Source of the DNA: Bacteroidota bacterium
Lineage (GTDB): Bacteria > Bacteroidota > Bacteroidia > Cytophagales > Cyclobacteriaceae
NCBI GenBank assembly: GCA_018266395.1
Contig: JAFEAM010000009.1
Coordinates: 1 to 64,000, forward strand
Length of the DNA stretch: 64,000 nucleotides
Direction: 5' to 3'
Shown: positions 27,087 to 35,289 of the stretch, in pieces
How the letters are laid out: each line of letters opens with the position of its first letter
Numbering within the stretch: the first letter of the stretch is position 1
The notes under the pieces: generated by a model
What the model saw: the letters and a program-made list of their open reading frames with translations, nothing else
Told to the model about the DNA's origin: nothing
Databases searched by the model: none
Translations under genes and position numbers: made by a program

Positions 27087-28229
27087 ATGCAGGCGCACAC
27101 CCTGAGGACTTTCTGTCTTGTTTTTCTTATCGCACTGTCCCTGCCTGCGGCGCTTCAAGCTCAAAACAAAAACCGCCAAATAGGTAGTTTTCCACAGGCT
27201 CCGGATACCACAGAAATCATTTACAAGAACAAGCTTCTCATCTTTCCGATTGTAGCGCTGTCAACGGAGACCAATTGGGTATTTGGCATTGCCAATGCGT
27301 ACATCTTCAAAACATCCAAGAAGGATACTGCCCTGCGAACCTCAACGGTTCCATCCGGATTCCTTTATACCCTGAATGATCAGATCCTTGTAGCGCTGGG
27401 AGCAAACATCTTTCTACCCAGGGAAAAGTACATCCTGAGATTTGAAAATACATACAGCAAATTTCCCGATAAATTCTGGGGTATTGGCAACGACACGCCG
27501 GAAAGTGCCAAAGAAAGCTATACTTTTTCTCAATTCTATTTCAACCCGCAACTGAGCAGGAAGGTGAAGGGAAATATCTTCCTCGGTGGTGGCATTGAGT
27601 ACCAGAGTGTATTCAACATCAGGTATGACAGCGGAGGTAATTTTGAAAAAGACCAGGTGCTGGGTGTCTACAACCGGGAACAATACAAGGTTTTTGGATT
27701 CAGCCTGAACTTTACCCACGACTCAAGGAACCATGCCTATACCCCCAACAAGGGCTCACTCCTGCGTATCAAGTATGCCTCATTCCAGCAAGGACTAGGC
27801 AGCGACTACACCTTCAGGGGAGTGGACATTGACTTCAGGAAATTCTTTCAACTGCGTTCGGGAAAAGTACTTGCGCTTCAGGGACTGGGTAACTTCACTT
27901 TTGGGGACGTCCCTTACCGCAACCTTGCCGTGCTGGGAGGTAATTCCATGATGCGCGGCTATTATTCTGGAAGATATAGGGACCAAAAATTCATTGGTGC
28001 GCAATTGGAATACAGGTTCCCGATTTATTGGCGATTCTCAGGAGTGGCCTTTGGCAGTGCCGGACAGGTTGCACCACAGATGGAGACGTTCGCTTTTGAT
28101 CGCTTCCGGATGGCCGGAGGTGCAGGAGTACGCTTCGCAGTCTTGCCGAAGGAGAATCTCAACCTGAGATTCGATCTGGGTTACGGCAACAGTCTTAACT
28201 ACTATGTGGTTCTCGCCGAATCATTCTGA
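27087..28229 (+). CDS. BamA/TamA-family (Omp85) outer-membrane barrel, lacking obvious POTRA domains
   Basis: 380 residues. A signal peptide (about 1-25, LPAALQAQ) is followed directly by barrel strands, without room for the usual POTRA repeats. The Omp85 surface-antigen signature appears as GGNSMMRGYYSGRYRD near residue 290. Barrel strands continue to the C-terminal LAESF. Full BamA inserts outer-membrane proteins, but short members like this are uncharacterised and resemble phospholipase-associated or patatin-less barrels. It is divergent from the DUF5686-type gene; both are envelope proteins. Confidence 0.85.
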   Translation: MQAHTLRTFCLVFLIALSLPAALQAQNKNRQIGSFPQAPDTTEIIYKNKLLIFPIVALSTETNWVFGIANAYIFKTSKKDTALRTSTVPSGFLYTLNDQILVALGANIFLPREKYILRFENTYSKFPDKFWGIGNDTPESAKESYTFSQFYFNPQLSRKVKGNIFLGGGIEYQSVFNIRYDSGGNFEKDQVLGVYNREQYKVFGFSLNFTHDSRNHAYTPNKGSLLRIKYASFQQGLGSDYTFRGVDIDFRKFFQLRSGKVLALQGLGNFTFGDVPYRNLAVLGGNSMMRGYYSGRYRDQKFIGAQLEYRFPIYWRFSGVAFGSAGQVAPQMETFAFDRFRMAGGAGVRFAVLPKENLNLRFDLGYGNSLNYYVVLAESF

Positions 28230-28270
28230 TTCTGGCTTCGTCTTAGTCGGGGATTAAAAAGCTTGTTGGA

Positions 28271-28930
28271 TCAAATTACTATCGGCTCCTTCTCACCAAG
28301 GTGACGGGGCGAGGTTTTCAGTATATACAAATCAAGGATTGCCTTTGCCCGCGCAAAATACTCCCTGACATAAATCCTGGTCGAGGTCTCCTGACCAGGT
28401 TCCTTGGTGACCAATGCCACCGCGTTAATGTTATAGTACCGGCTGATGAACAAGGCCCGATAGGAATGGAAGGGTTGGGTGATGATGATGATTTCTTCCT
28501 GACCAAATATCTCCTTGCTCCTGATAATGGAATCCAATGTGCGCAGGCCGGCGTAATCCAGCGTAATCGCAGCCTCGGGAACTCCCAGTTTCATCAGGGC
28601 CTTTTTCATCTCCATGGGCTCATTATAGAACCTGGTCCGGTTGTCACCACTCACAATGACATGTGTAATCTTGCCCAGGCGATACAAGTCGGCAGCAGCA
28701 AGCATCCTGTTTTCGAAATAAGGATTGGGTTGGCCGGAGGTGAGACGGCGGCTGGTGCCCAGAACCAATCCTACCCTGTGACCTGGCAAGGCACTCGCAT
28801 CGGTGTAGACTTTGCCTGAAGTACTGCCAATTACCCAAAGGTTGCTGATCACTATGAAGGCACTGCCGGCCACGAGCAGCGAAATCAAAACCCTCAAAGA
28901 CCAGCGCCAAAACATTAAAAAATAGATCAA
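28271..28930 (-). CDS. SanA/YdcF-like (DUF218, ElyC-type) membrane protein
   Basis: 219 residues. One membrane helix (about 10-30) is followed by a DUF218 domain: VGLVLGTSR, FENRMLAAADLYRLGKITHVIVSGDN and EIIIITQPFHSYRALFISR. SanA and ElyC relatives affect envelope integrity, vancomycin resistance at high temperature and peptidoglycan precursor supply; the biochemical activity is uncertain. The start at ATG 28930 lies close behind a -7 box at 28938-28945 that overlaps the end of trmH, so the gene probably has its own promoter with almost no leader. Confidence 0.9.
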   Translation of the reverse strand: MIYFLMFWRWSLRVLISLLVAGSAFIVISNLWVIGSTSGKVYTDASALPGHRVGLVLGTSRRLTSGQPNPYFENRMLAAADLYRLGKITHVIVSGDNRTRFYNEPMEMKKALMKLGVPEAAITLDYAGLRTLDSIIRSKEIFGQEEIIIITQPFHSYRALFISRYYNINAVALVTKEPGQETSTRIYVREYFARAKAILDLYILKTSPRHLGEKEPIVI

Positions 28931-28937
28931 GCCAATG

Positions 28938-28945
28938 CAAATTTA
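28938..28945 (-). promoter_or_regulatory. -7 promoter element for the SanA-like gene
   Basis: On the minus strand the sequence reads TAAATTTG, a full match to TAnnTTTG, ending seven bases before the ATG. The transcript would be almost leaderless. The box overlaps the 3' end of trmH. Confidence 0.55.
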
Positions 28946-29647
28946 CTGAATCGCGCGCATAAACTCCTTTTCGATCAGTTCTGCGTTCCGGATGACCTTC
29001 TTGTACCATTGAACACGAAGCTCTTCAACCTCATCCTGTTTTAACTGCCAGGGCAAATCGCTCGCACGAACACGCGAAAGCACCGAATAGAGGCTTATGG
29101 CGGCACTTACCGAAATGTTCAGACTCTCGGTGAATCCCGTCATCGGGATGTGGATCTTGATATCTGCCTCTTGTTTGGCACCCAAGGACACACCATGCTT
29201 TTCGTTGCCCATGATGATAGCCAATGGTTGATCCAATGGAACCGCATCGATTGAAACCCCGTCAGGATCGGGGTCCGTGATTCCCACCCTGTACCCCTTT
29301 TGCTTCAGATCAGCAATGCATTGCCCGATGTTGTTCGTTTGTCTCCGACGGTAGCGCAGCACCTGTATCCATTTGTTTGCGCCCTTTAACACCTGCTTGT
29401 TGGTCGACCATGAACTGCGAGTCTCTACAATGTAGATGTCCTGTAGTCCAAGGCACTCGGCAGTACGCAAAACTGCACTGGCGTTCTGTGATTGGTATAT
29501 GTCTTCAAGTACCACGGTGACATAACGCGTACGGTTCCGGAGAACGCGTTCGATGAATTCCCTTTTATGGTCAGATACAAACTGTGCCAGGTGGTTGGTG
29601 AGTTCCCTTCGAATAGATGAATCTCTGGATTGGGACGAAGGCTCCAT
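28943..29647 (-). CDS. trmH: tRNA (guanosine-2'-O-)-methyltransferase, TrmH family
   Basis: 234 residues from ATG 29647 (MEPSSQSRDSS), which directly follows a -7 box; a longer in-frame start at 29800 adds 51 non-conserved residues. SPOUT motifs are all present: NASAVLRTAE, AIIMGNEKHGVS and IPMTGFTESLNISVSAAISLY. These form the trefoil knot that binds S-adenosylmethionine. The N-terminal helical region and overall length fit TrmH, which methylates G18 in the tRNA D-loop. A different SpoU-family target cannot be excluded. Confidence 0.92.
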   Translation of the reverse strand: MEPSSQSRDSSIRRELTNHLAQFVSDHKREFIERVLRNRTRYVTVVLEDIYQSQNASAVLRTAECLGLQDIYIVETRSSWSTNKQVLKGANKWIQVLRYRRRQTNNIGQCIADLKQKGYRVGITDPDPDGVSIDAVPLDQPLAIIMGNEKHGVSLGAKQEADIKIHIPMTGFTESLNISVSAAISLYSVLSRVRASDLPWQLKQDEVEELRVQWYKKVIRNAELIEKEFMRAIQ

Positions 29648-29653
29648 TGGGTC

Positions 29654-29661
29654 CAAAAGTA
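29654..29661 (-). promoter_or_regulatory. -7 promoter element for trmH
   Basis: TACTTTTG on the minus strand matches TAnnTTTG and ends six bases before the chosen trmH ATG (29647). It supports the short start. Confidence 0.5.
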
Positions 29662-29753
29662 GGCTAAAAATCAACAGCCGGCGGCCTTTCACGGTTTCTA
29701 TAATAATTCTAAATTTCGTGCCGAATCTCAGGGGATAAGGACCCGGAAAGTTG

Positions 29754-29761
29754 TAATTTTG
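29754..29761 (+). promoter_or_regulatory. -7 promoter element for the lipoprotein at 29810
   Basis: TAATTTTG matches TAnnTTTG; the ATG is 48 bases further on, giving a short leader. Confidence 0.5.
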
Positions 29762-29809
29762 CACTAGATTTCCGGTGACCAATCCCATCGAGACGATCAA
29801 TATATTAAC

Positions 29810-30721
29810 ATGAAAGTAGGCCGTTTCTCATTATCCTGGTCCGTTTTTAGTTTCTTCTTGCTGTTTGTCTCATGCAACAAGAGCATGGATACCTTCCTCA
29901 CGGAAGACAAGCAAACATCCAATAATGAAACGACCCAGGAATCAACGATTTCGGAGTTGGATGACCTCGCCACGACTGTGCTTAACAGCAGCAATACATC
30001 AGGGGTAATTAGCGGCCGGACAGACGTGACCCTGGATGACAGGCTGAATTGCACCGGAACCACCATTGAGTTTTCAAATGTAAGCGCCGACAAAACCTCT
30101 GGAACTGTCACCATTACCTTCCCTTCAGACGGATGTACCGACAAGAGAGGCAACGTGAGAAAAGGGCAGATCATTATTACCTGGACGGGAGGAAAGTGGT
30201 TCCAGCCAGGGTCTGTTCAAACCATAACCATGAATGGATACAGCATTAACGGCGTAGCGATAGAAGGTACGCACTACGTTACTTGTGTGGCTGCATCTAC
30301 GAATCCCATTAGTATAACCTGGACCATTTCGGGTGAGCACAGTGCGACATGGCCTGACGGCACTACCGCCAGCAGAAAAGTAAACAAGAAAAGAAAGTGG
30401 GATCATTCTGATACCGACGATATTTATGCAATCAGTAATGGTCCTTCAGGAATTTACTCTGCAGAGGGAACCAACCGCCATGGCCGTCAGTTCAAGACCA
30501 TTATTACCTCACCGCTCATTTACTTGCGGTCGTGCGCGCTCAACAATAAAGTCTTTATTCCCGTGAAGGGACAAAAGGTCGTCACGCATATCAGCATGAG
30601 TGGGAAGACCCGCTCAATGACGATTGATTTCGGCGACGGTCAGTGCGAGAATACTTATCTCGTCACCTGCGGAACGGTTACCAAAACACTGACTGCCAAG
30701 AACGACAGCAGCGCCGACTAA
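29810..30721 (+). CDS. Hypothetical lipoprotein
   Basis: 303 residues. A lipoprotein signal ends at Cys22 (LLFVSC). An acidic Ser/Thr-rich linker follows, then a beta-rich region with spaced cysteines (LNCTGT, SDGCTDKRGNVRKG, YVTCVA, RSCALNN, DGQCENTYLVTCGTVT). The DGCTDKRGNVRKGQIIITW pattern recurs in other Bacteroidota lipoproteins, but I know no function. It is probably outer-membrane anchored. It has its own -7 promoter box upstream and is unrelated to its neighbours. Confidence 0.85.
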   Translation: MKVGRFSLSWSVFSFFLLFVSCNKSMDTFLTEDKQTSNNETTQESTISELDDLATTVLNSSNTSGVISGRTDVTLDDRLNCTGTTIEFSNVSADKTSGTVTITFPSDGCTDKRGNVRKGQIIITWTGGKWFQPGSVQTITMNGYSINGVAIEGTHYVTCVAASTNPISITWTISGEHSATWPDGTTASRKVNKKRKWDHSDTDDIYAISNGPSGIYSAEGTNRHGRQFKTIITSPLIYLRSCALNNKVFIPVKGQKVVTHISMSGKTRSMTIDFGDGQCENTYLVTCGTVTKTLTAKNDSSAD

Positions 30722-30766
30722 GCGCTTGCCTTGCAGGCAAAGAACCTCCGCTAAGCTATTTTTTGC

Positions 30767-30774
30767 TAACTTTG
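30767..30774 (+). promoter_or_regulatory. -7 promoter element for the M15 peptidase gene
   Basis: TAACTTTG followed by CA matches TAnnTTTG; the ATG lies 19 bases downstream of the box. Confidence 0.5.
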
Positions 30775-30793
30775 CACCGGAATTTTTTAGGCT

Positions 30794-31594
30794 ATGCGGA
30801 AGTTGTTCATGATTTGTTGGGCCCTCGTATTGTTTTTCGCATCTCCCCTCTTTTCTCAATCGATTCCGATGAGCCCGGAGGCATTCAAGGAATCAGAGAA
30901 CTTCGTAGATCATTTTGACGAAGTCCTGCCCCTGCGCGCCTGGGAAATCCGCGAGGATTCCATCAGGGGATGGTTGCATTGGAGGACTGTCGAGAACTTC
31001 TATTATGGAAAGGACCGCGGTAATCTCCCGATGATAGCAGACCTCGGGGCCCTGCATCCGGTCTTCCGCGACAAGGTGCTGGAGATGATCCGCATCTGCG
31101 CTGACAGAGGTATACAACTCGATGTGGTCGAAACCTACAGGACACCTTCCAAGCAAATGGAGTACAAAAGAATGGGCCGCAGATATACACGGACCGGACC
31201 TGGCTACTCTCGCCATCAATACGGTCTTGCAGTTGACATCGTACCCCTGATCAATGGCGTGCCTCAATGGAATAATTACCAGCTGTGGCGCAAAATCGGT
31301 CTGATCGGAGAAAAGCTTGGATTCCGATGGGGCGGCCGCTGGCGCTACCTGTATGACCCCGGGCATTTTGAGTATGCAGGCTACGTGGACTTGCGGAAAA
31401 TGGCAAACGGCGAATTTCCTCCTCTGGCAGGGAGCAACCAGTATCCCTGCCTTAATGAAGACCTGCGGCAACTATACGTAAAGTGGAAATCGCTTGACCT
31501 TCATCAGACCAATCTTTACCAGGAAGACAGGATCAGAATTGCACGTAAAGAATCGATCCTTCGCGAGTCCTCCTCTCCGGGCGGAAAAGAGTAA
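30794..31594 (+). CDS. M15-family peptidoglycan peptidase (D-Ala-D-Ala carboxypeptidase/L-Ala-D-Glu endopeptidase type)
   Basis: 266 residues. A signal peptide spans about 1-22. The zinc-site residues are His141 and Asp148 in SRHQYGLAVDIV and His191 in DPGHFEYAG, the M15 arrangement. The enzyme should trim or cleave peptidoglycan stem peptides in the periplasm. The RTPSKQMEYKRMGRRYTRTGPG stretch before the site is typical of the M15C/endolysin-like subgroup. Which bond it cuts is not decidable from sequence. It has its own -7 promoter element and converges with the Kdo8N operon. Confidence 0.9.
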   Translation: MRKLFMICWALVLFFASPLFSQSIPMSPEAFKESENFVDHFDEVLPLRAWEIREDSIRGWLHWRTVENFYYGKDRGNLPMIADLGALHPVFRDKVLEMIRICADRGIQLDVVETYRTPSKQMEYKRMGRRYTRTGPGYSRHQYGLAVDIVPLINGVPQWNNYQLWRKIGLIGEKLGFRWGGRWRYLYDPGHFEYAGYVDLRKMANGEFPPLAGSNQYPCLNEDLRQLYVKWKSLDLHQTNLYQEDRIRIARKESILRESSSPGGKE

Positions 31595-31647
31595 TCCTTT
31601 GATTGTTGAGGGGCTGAAAGGTTCTCGCCCCCGGTTCTGAAAAAAGG

Positions 31648-32328
31648 CTAAACGCGGGATTCCGAAATCACAGACTGAACAGCCTTCCGATCCGAAAGGT
31701 ATTCCTGGTAGTTGGCAGACCATTCGGTGCGGTTGCGGATAACGTCATCATATTGGTGAAGCAGTCCGATGCAAAGTTCACACCCCTCCCTCAGCCCATG
31801 CCCTGCACCATCGCTCCCCGTCAGATAATCAGCCCAGCCTGACCTCCTGACAAGGTTGTGGAACATGGGGGCTCCTTTTTTGCTGATCATGATTCGTATG
31901 CCGCATTGCCGCGCCACTTCAATGTCGAGCACGTCATCAAAGAAAAATGCCACCTCGGCTGGATCCAGCTGGTAAGTCTTCAGAAAATCTGCAAAGGCCG
32001 ATCCTTTATTCTTGGCATGCAGGTAGGCATGATGGAATGACTCCCGCTTTGCCAGGTATATGGCGGAAGGGTTGTTCTCACCAGTAATGATTGCCGTGAC
32101 AGGAAGTTTTCCGTGTTGACGCCAAAGGGCATATCGCAGCATATTCGTACCCATGGCATCCACTTCCGAAAAAGCACTCCCTTCTGCACCCTGCTTGAAT
32201 CCTTCATTAAAAACTCCGTCCCAGTCGAATAGCACGGCCTTGACAGTGACAAGTTTCTGCCTCAATGCAGCAGGAGGAGTCACAAGTACTCCTCCTCTTT
32301 CAGTAAATAATGAAATGATGTCGTCCAT
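31648..32328 (-). CDS. KdsC-like HAD phosphatase (Kdo-8-phosphate phosphatase candidate)
   Basis: 226 residues. HAD motif I is DWDGV with Asp35 and Asp37, motif II is the Thr of ITG, and the acidic motif IV is FFDDVLD. There is no cap insertion, as in the tetrameric KdsC class, and the C-terminal GAGHGLREGCEL resembles the GGxGAVRE tail of KdsC. An extra 25 residues precede the domain and about 30 follow it. KdsC removes phosphate from Kdo-8-phosphate. The ATG overlaps the stop of the aldolase-CBS gene by one base (TAATG), so the two are translationally coupled. It is diverged from E. coli KdsC, so another sugar phosphate is possible. Confidence 0.82.
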   Translation of the reverse strand: MDDIISLFTERGGVLVTPPAALRQKLVTVKAVLFDWDGVFNEGFKQGAEGSAFSEVDAMGTNMLRYALWRQHGKLPVTAIITGENNPSAIYLAKRESFHHAYLHAKNKGSAFADFLKTYQLDPAEVAFFFDDVLDIEVARQCGIRIMISKKGAPMFHNLVRRSGWADYLTGSDGAGHGLREGCELCIGLLHQYDDVIRNRTEWSANYQEYLSDRKAVQSVISESRV

Positions 32329-33338
32329 TACTGGGCAAGATCCTGGATATCCAGCATGCCCACAGGTTTTGTACCGTCAAGCACCAGAATGGTATCTACG
32401 TGCTTGTGTTTGAATATGTCATTGGCCACAGTGAGCGGGTCGTTCTGCTGAACAGAAAGTGGTGTTCCGTAGCTGAAATCTGACATTCTCTTCTTCAGCA
32501 CGTCCTGACCTTCTTTCTGAATGGCCCTGCGCATATCTCCATCGGTAAATATCCCCTTCACGTTTCCATCGTTATCTGTCAGTGTGATGGCGCCAAAGCC
32601 ATACTCTGTCATTTTGATGATGGCTTCCGTAAGGACCGTGTTGATGTTAACCACAGGATTCACCGGATTGATGACGTCCTTCACTTTCATCGTCACCAGC
32701 CGGGTGTGTTCAATAAACTGTTCCGTTCCCAGCGTGGTCAGGTTGTTATCGGTAAGCCCTTTCATCACCTTCCAGGGAACCGTAATGGTATGCACACCAA
32801 GGTTGATGGCATTGCGGATATGTTCAGCATTCCGCACAGATGAGAACATGATCTTGGTATCATACCCAAAGTGATCCACAGCATACACACACTGACCTAC
32901 CAGGTCCAGCGCATCATGTCCCTGGTCCTGCAGGCGGCCCACCAGCGGGCAGACATAAGTCGCTCCGGCCTTCATAGCCATATAGGCTTGCTGAAGGGTG
33001 TACACCAGGTGCACATTCACGAGAAGTCCTTCATTTCGAAGCATGCGGCAAGCTCTCACACCCTCGAGGGATACCGGAATCTTGAATACCGTCTTCTTGG
33101 GATCGAGACCCAGTTTCAATTGGCGCTGCGCCTCCTTTACCACTTCTTCCGCAGTGCTTCCCAGCGCTTCAATCTGCAGCACAGGTACCATTTTGGAGAG
33201 CTTTACAATCAGTGCATCCACATCTGTCACACCACCCCGATGCATGAACGTAGGTGTGGTTGTCAGACCATCAAGGAATCCGAGTTTGAATGCTTCTTCA
33301 ATTTCCTTAAGGTCCGCTGAATCAAGATATAGTTCCAT
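32328..33338 (-). CDS. Fructose-6-phosphate aldolase/transaldolase-like domain fused to KdsD-type CBS pair
   Basis: 336 residues in two parts. Residues 1-211 are a complete TalC/FSA-type domain: it begins MELYLD like E. coli FSA and has the Schiff-base lysine at Lys86 in FKIPVS. Compared with FSA as I recall it, Asp6 and a Gln (Q55) are kept, but the TTNPS asparagine is Thr28 and the catalytic Tyr131 position is Leu132. Residues 217-336 are two CBS domains with GIFTDGDMRR, which closely resembles the CBS part of KdsD (arabinose-5-phosphate isomerase). The KdsD sugar-isomerase domain is absent. The gene lies between kdsA (15 bp gap) and a KdsC-like phosphatase, exactly where kdsD would be expected. 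I infer a role in supplying the aldose phosphate for KdsA; the reaction is unproven. Confidence 0.85.
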   Translation of the reverse strand: MELYLDSADLKEIEEAFKLGFLDGLTTTPTFMHRGGVTDVDALIVKLSKMVPVLQIEALGSTAEEVVKEAQRQLKLGLDPKKTVFKIPVSLEGVRACRMLRNEGLLVNVHLVYTLQQAYMAMKAGATYVCPLVGRLQDQGHDALDLVGQCVYAVDHFGYDTKIMFSSVRNAEHIRNAINLGVHTITVPWKVMKGLTDNNLTTLGTEQFIEHTRLVTMKVKDVINPVNPVVNINTVLTEAIIKMTEYGFGAITLTDNDGNVKGIFTDGDMRRAIQKEGQDVLKKRMSDFSYGTPLSVQQNDPLTVANDIFKHKHVDTILVLDGTKPVGMLDIQDLAQ

Positions 33339-33353
33339 AAATATTGAATGGGG

Positions 33354-34205
33354 TTAAGCTAAAACAAGTTCACTGTTCCTGAACTTCACTTCTATCGCAT
33401 GAAGCTCCAGGATGGGTTTGAGAAATTCTTCCAGGTCGTAAACGCAAAGCTGGCTGGCGGCGTCACACAAGGCTTTTTCCGGCTCGGGATGTGTTTCGAT
33501 AAATACGCCATCCACTCCTGCTGCCACGCCTGCGCGCGAAAGAACCGGAAGGAATTCACGGGCACCACCTTTTGCGTCCGCGCTGGGGATACCATACTTC
33601 CGGATACTGTGGGTTATATCAAATACAACCGGATAGCCGATGTTGTTGAGGTGATAGAAACTCCTGGGGTCAACCACCAGGTCATTGTAACCAAAGGTGT
33701 AGCCCCGCTCGGTCAGGATAATCCTGTCGTTGCCGGCCTCTTCAATCTTCTTCACAGGATGTTTCATATTCTCAGGTGCCAGAAACTGTCCGTGCTTCAC
33801 ATTAACCACCCTGCCTGTCTTAGCCGCCGCAACGGTCAGTGTGGTCTGCATGCACAGGTAGGCAGGAATCTGCAGCACATCCACCACCTCTCCTGCGGCC
33901 GCTGCCTGCTCAGGATAATGGATGTCGGTCAGCAGGGGAAAGCCAAACTGTTCCTTCACTTTCGCCAGCATCTTCACGCCTTTGTCCAGACCGGGGCCAT
34001 CATAGTACTTGGCTGAACTGCGGTTATCCTTCTGGAAGGATGACTTGTAGATGATCTTGATCTTCATGCGTTCAGAAACCTCCCTGAGCTTTTCAGCCGT
34101 CTTCATCATGATCATCTCATCTTCAATCACACAGGGTCCGGAGATGAGAAAGAGTTCTTCCGAACCGCAGGAGATATTTCCAACTTTTACAATCTTCTTC
34201 TTCAT
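33354..34205 (-). CDS. kdsA: 3-deoxy-8-phosphooctulonate (Kdo-8-P) synthase
   Basis: 283 residues from ATG 34205, ten bases after the upstream stop; a longer frame to 34286 would overlap kdnB. Family motifs include SGPCVIED, KSSFQKDNRSS, LLTDIH, QIPAYLCMQTTLT, VKHGQFLAPENM and FDITHS. The enzyme condenses arabinose 5-phosphate with phosphoenolpyruvate to give Kdo-8-phosphate. It is third in the five-gene operon, downstream of KdnB- and KdnA-type genes and upstream of the aldolase-CBS fusion. Whether its aldose substrate is truly arabinose 5-phosphate is assumed from the family. Confidence 0.95.
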   Translation of the reverse strand: MKKKIVKVGNISCGSEELFLISGPCVIEDEMIMMKTAEKLREVSERMKIKIIYKSSFQKDNRSSAKYYDGPGLDKGVKMLAKVKEQFGFPLLTDIHYPEQAAAAGEVVDVLQIPAYLCMQTTLTVAAAKTGRVVNVKHGQFLAPENMKHPVKKIEEAGNDRIILTERGYTFGYNDLVVDPRSFYHLNNIGYPVVFDITHSIRKYGIPSADAKGGAREFLPVLSRAGVAAGVDGVFIETHPEPEKALCDAASQLCVYDLEEFLKPILELHAIEVKFRNSELVLA

Positions 34206-34215
34206 TCTTTTCGAA

Positions 34216-35289
34216 TTAAAGTCTTCTGAATAAATCTTTAACCGTATCAAGTGACACCTTGCTTTTCCAGTCTGTGCCGATGGCATGGTTCCACATATGT
34301 TCCAGACGGATGGCTACCTGCGCCATGGCGGTGATAGTATCCTCGCTCCATTCCTTTGCGAGGCCTTTTGGCAGGGTGATCTGATGTTTTCGGATCATCT
34401 CATTGAACTCAGCCACTCCTTCCGGGTAATAGTCGCCCAGGTGCTGGAAGGCCACACAGTTGGCGTAGCAGTGCTTGGTGCCGAGGATCTTTGACAACCC
34501 GTAGGATAACGCATGCACGATGCCCACTTCTGAATAGGTCAGACTCAATCCACCCATAAGAGAAGCCACCATCAGCTTCTCATTGTTTTCAGGTGTCTGT
34601 CCTGATTTGTCGCCCAGATAAATCTCTCTGCAAAGGGCTAATGCCTGCTCTCCGAAGGCAGTACTGTATGCATTGTTGAGAATCCCGTCGCGGGACTCAA
34701 TACAATGGATATAAGTGTCCATGCCAGTGTAAAACCATTTATCTCGGGGAACGCTGGCAATGAGGTCAGGGTCCAGTACTACCTGGTTAAAGACTGTCCA
34801 TTCGCATTTTAAACCCAGTTTCTTTTCGGGGCCCGTCAGCACCGCCGTCATGGAAACTTCTGCTCCGGTGCCGGAAATGGTGGGTACTCCTATGTGGTAC
34901 ACACCGGGCTTCTTGATCAGATTAAGTCCCTGATACTTCTGTGAGGAACCTTCATTGGTAAACATGAGGGACACCGCCTTGGCCAGATCCATAATACTGC
35001 CACCTCCGATTCCAATCACTGCAGAGGGAATTCCCTTCGAAGCCTTCACCTGATCGCGCAAACCATCCACCTGAACCGTTGTGGGTTCCTCAGGGTCCAC
35101 ATCCATGTAGGTGACAATGTCCTCAGGCTTGGCAGGAATGGTAAGATTTTTTCCCTTGAAGTAGTTGTCGACGAGAAATAATGCGAAATGATCATTCTCA
35201 TGCCGTCTTTCATCCACAATGGAAACCAGTTGGGCGTAGCTTCCCCTTCCGAATACGGTTTTCTCAATACCCTTGAAATTCTTATGCAT
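34216..35289 (-). CDS. kdnB: Iron-containing alcohol dehydrogenase, KdnB-type Kdo 8-oxidase
   Basis: 357 residues. The nucleotide loop GIGGGSIMD is at residues 93-101. Iron ligands Asp191, His195, His259 and His273 sit with the normal Fe-ADH spacing (MDTYIH, VHALS, TKHCYAN). In Shewanella, KdnB oxidises C8 of Kdo to an aldehyde, which KdnA then aminates. The match to KdnB rests on the adjacent aminotransferase (8-bp overlap) and kdsA. A generic Fe-ADH is the alternative, but the setting makes KdnB much more likely. Confidence 0.88.
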   Translation of the reverse strand: MHKNFKGIEKTVFGRGSYAQLVSIVDERRHENDHFALFLVDNYFKGKNLTIPAKPEDIVTYMDVDPEEPTTVQVDGLRDQVKASKGIPSAVIGIGGGSIMDLAKAVSLMFTNEGSSQKYQGLNLIKKPGVYHIGVPTISGTGAEVSMTAVLTGPEKKLGLKCEWTVFNQVVLDPDLIASVPRDKWFYTGMDTYIHCIESRDGILNNAYSTAFGEQALALCREIYLGDKSGQTPENNEKLMVASLMGGLSLTYSEVGIVHALSYGLSKILGTKHCYANCVAFQHLGDYYPEGVAEFNEMIRKHQITLPKGLAKEWSEDTITAMAQVAIRLEHMWNHAIGTDWKSKVSLDTVKDLFRRL

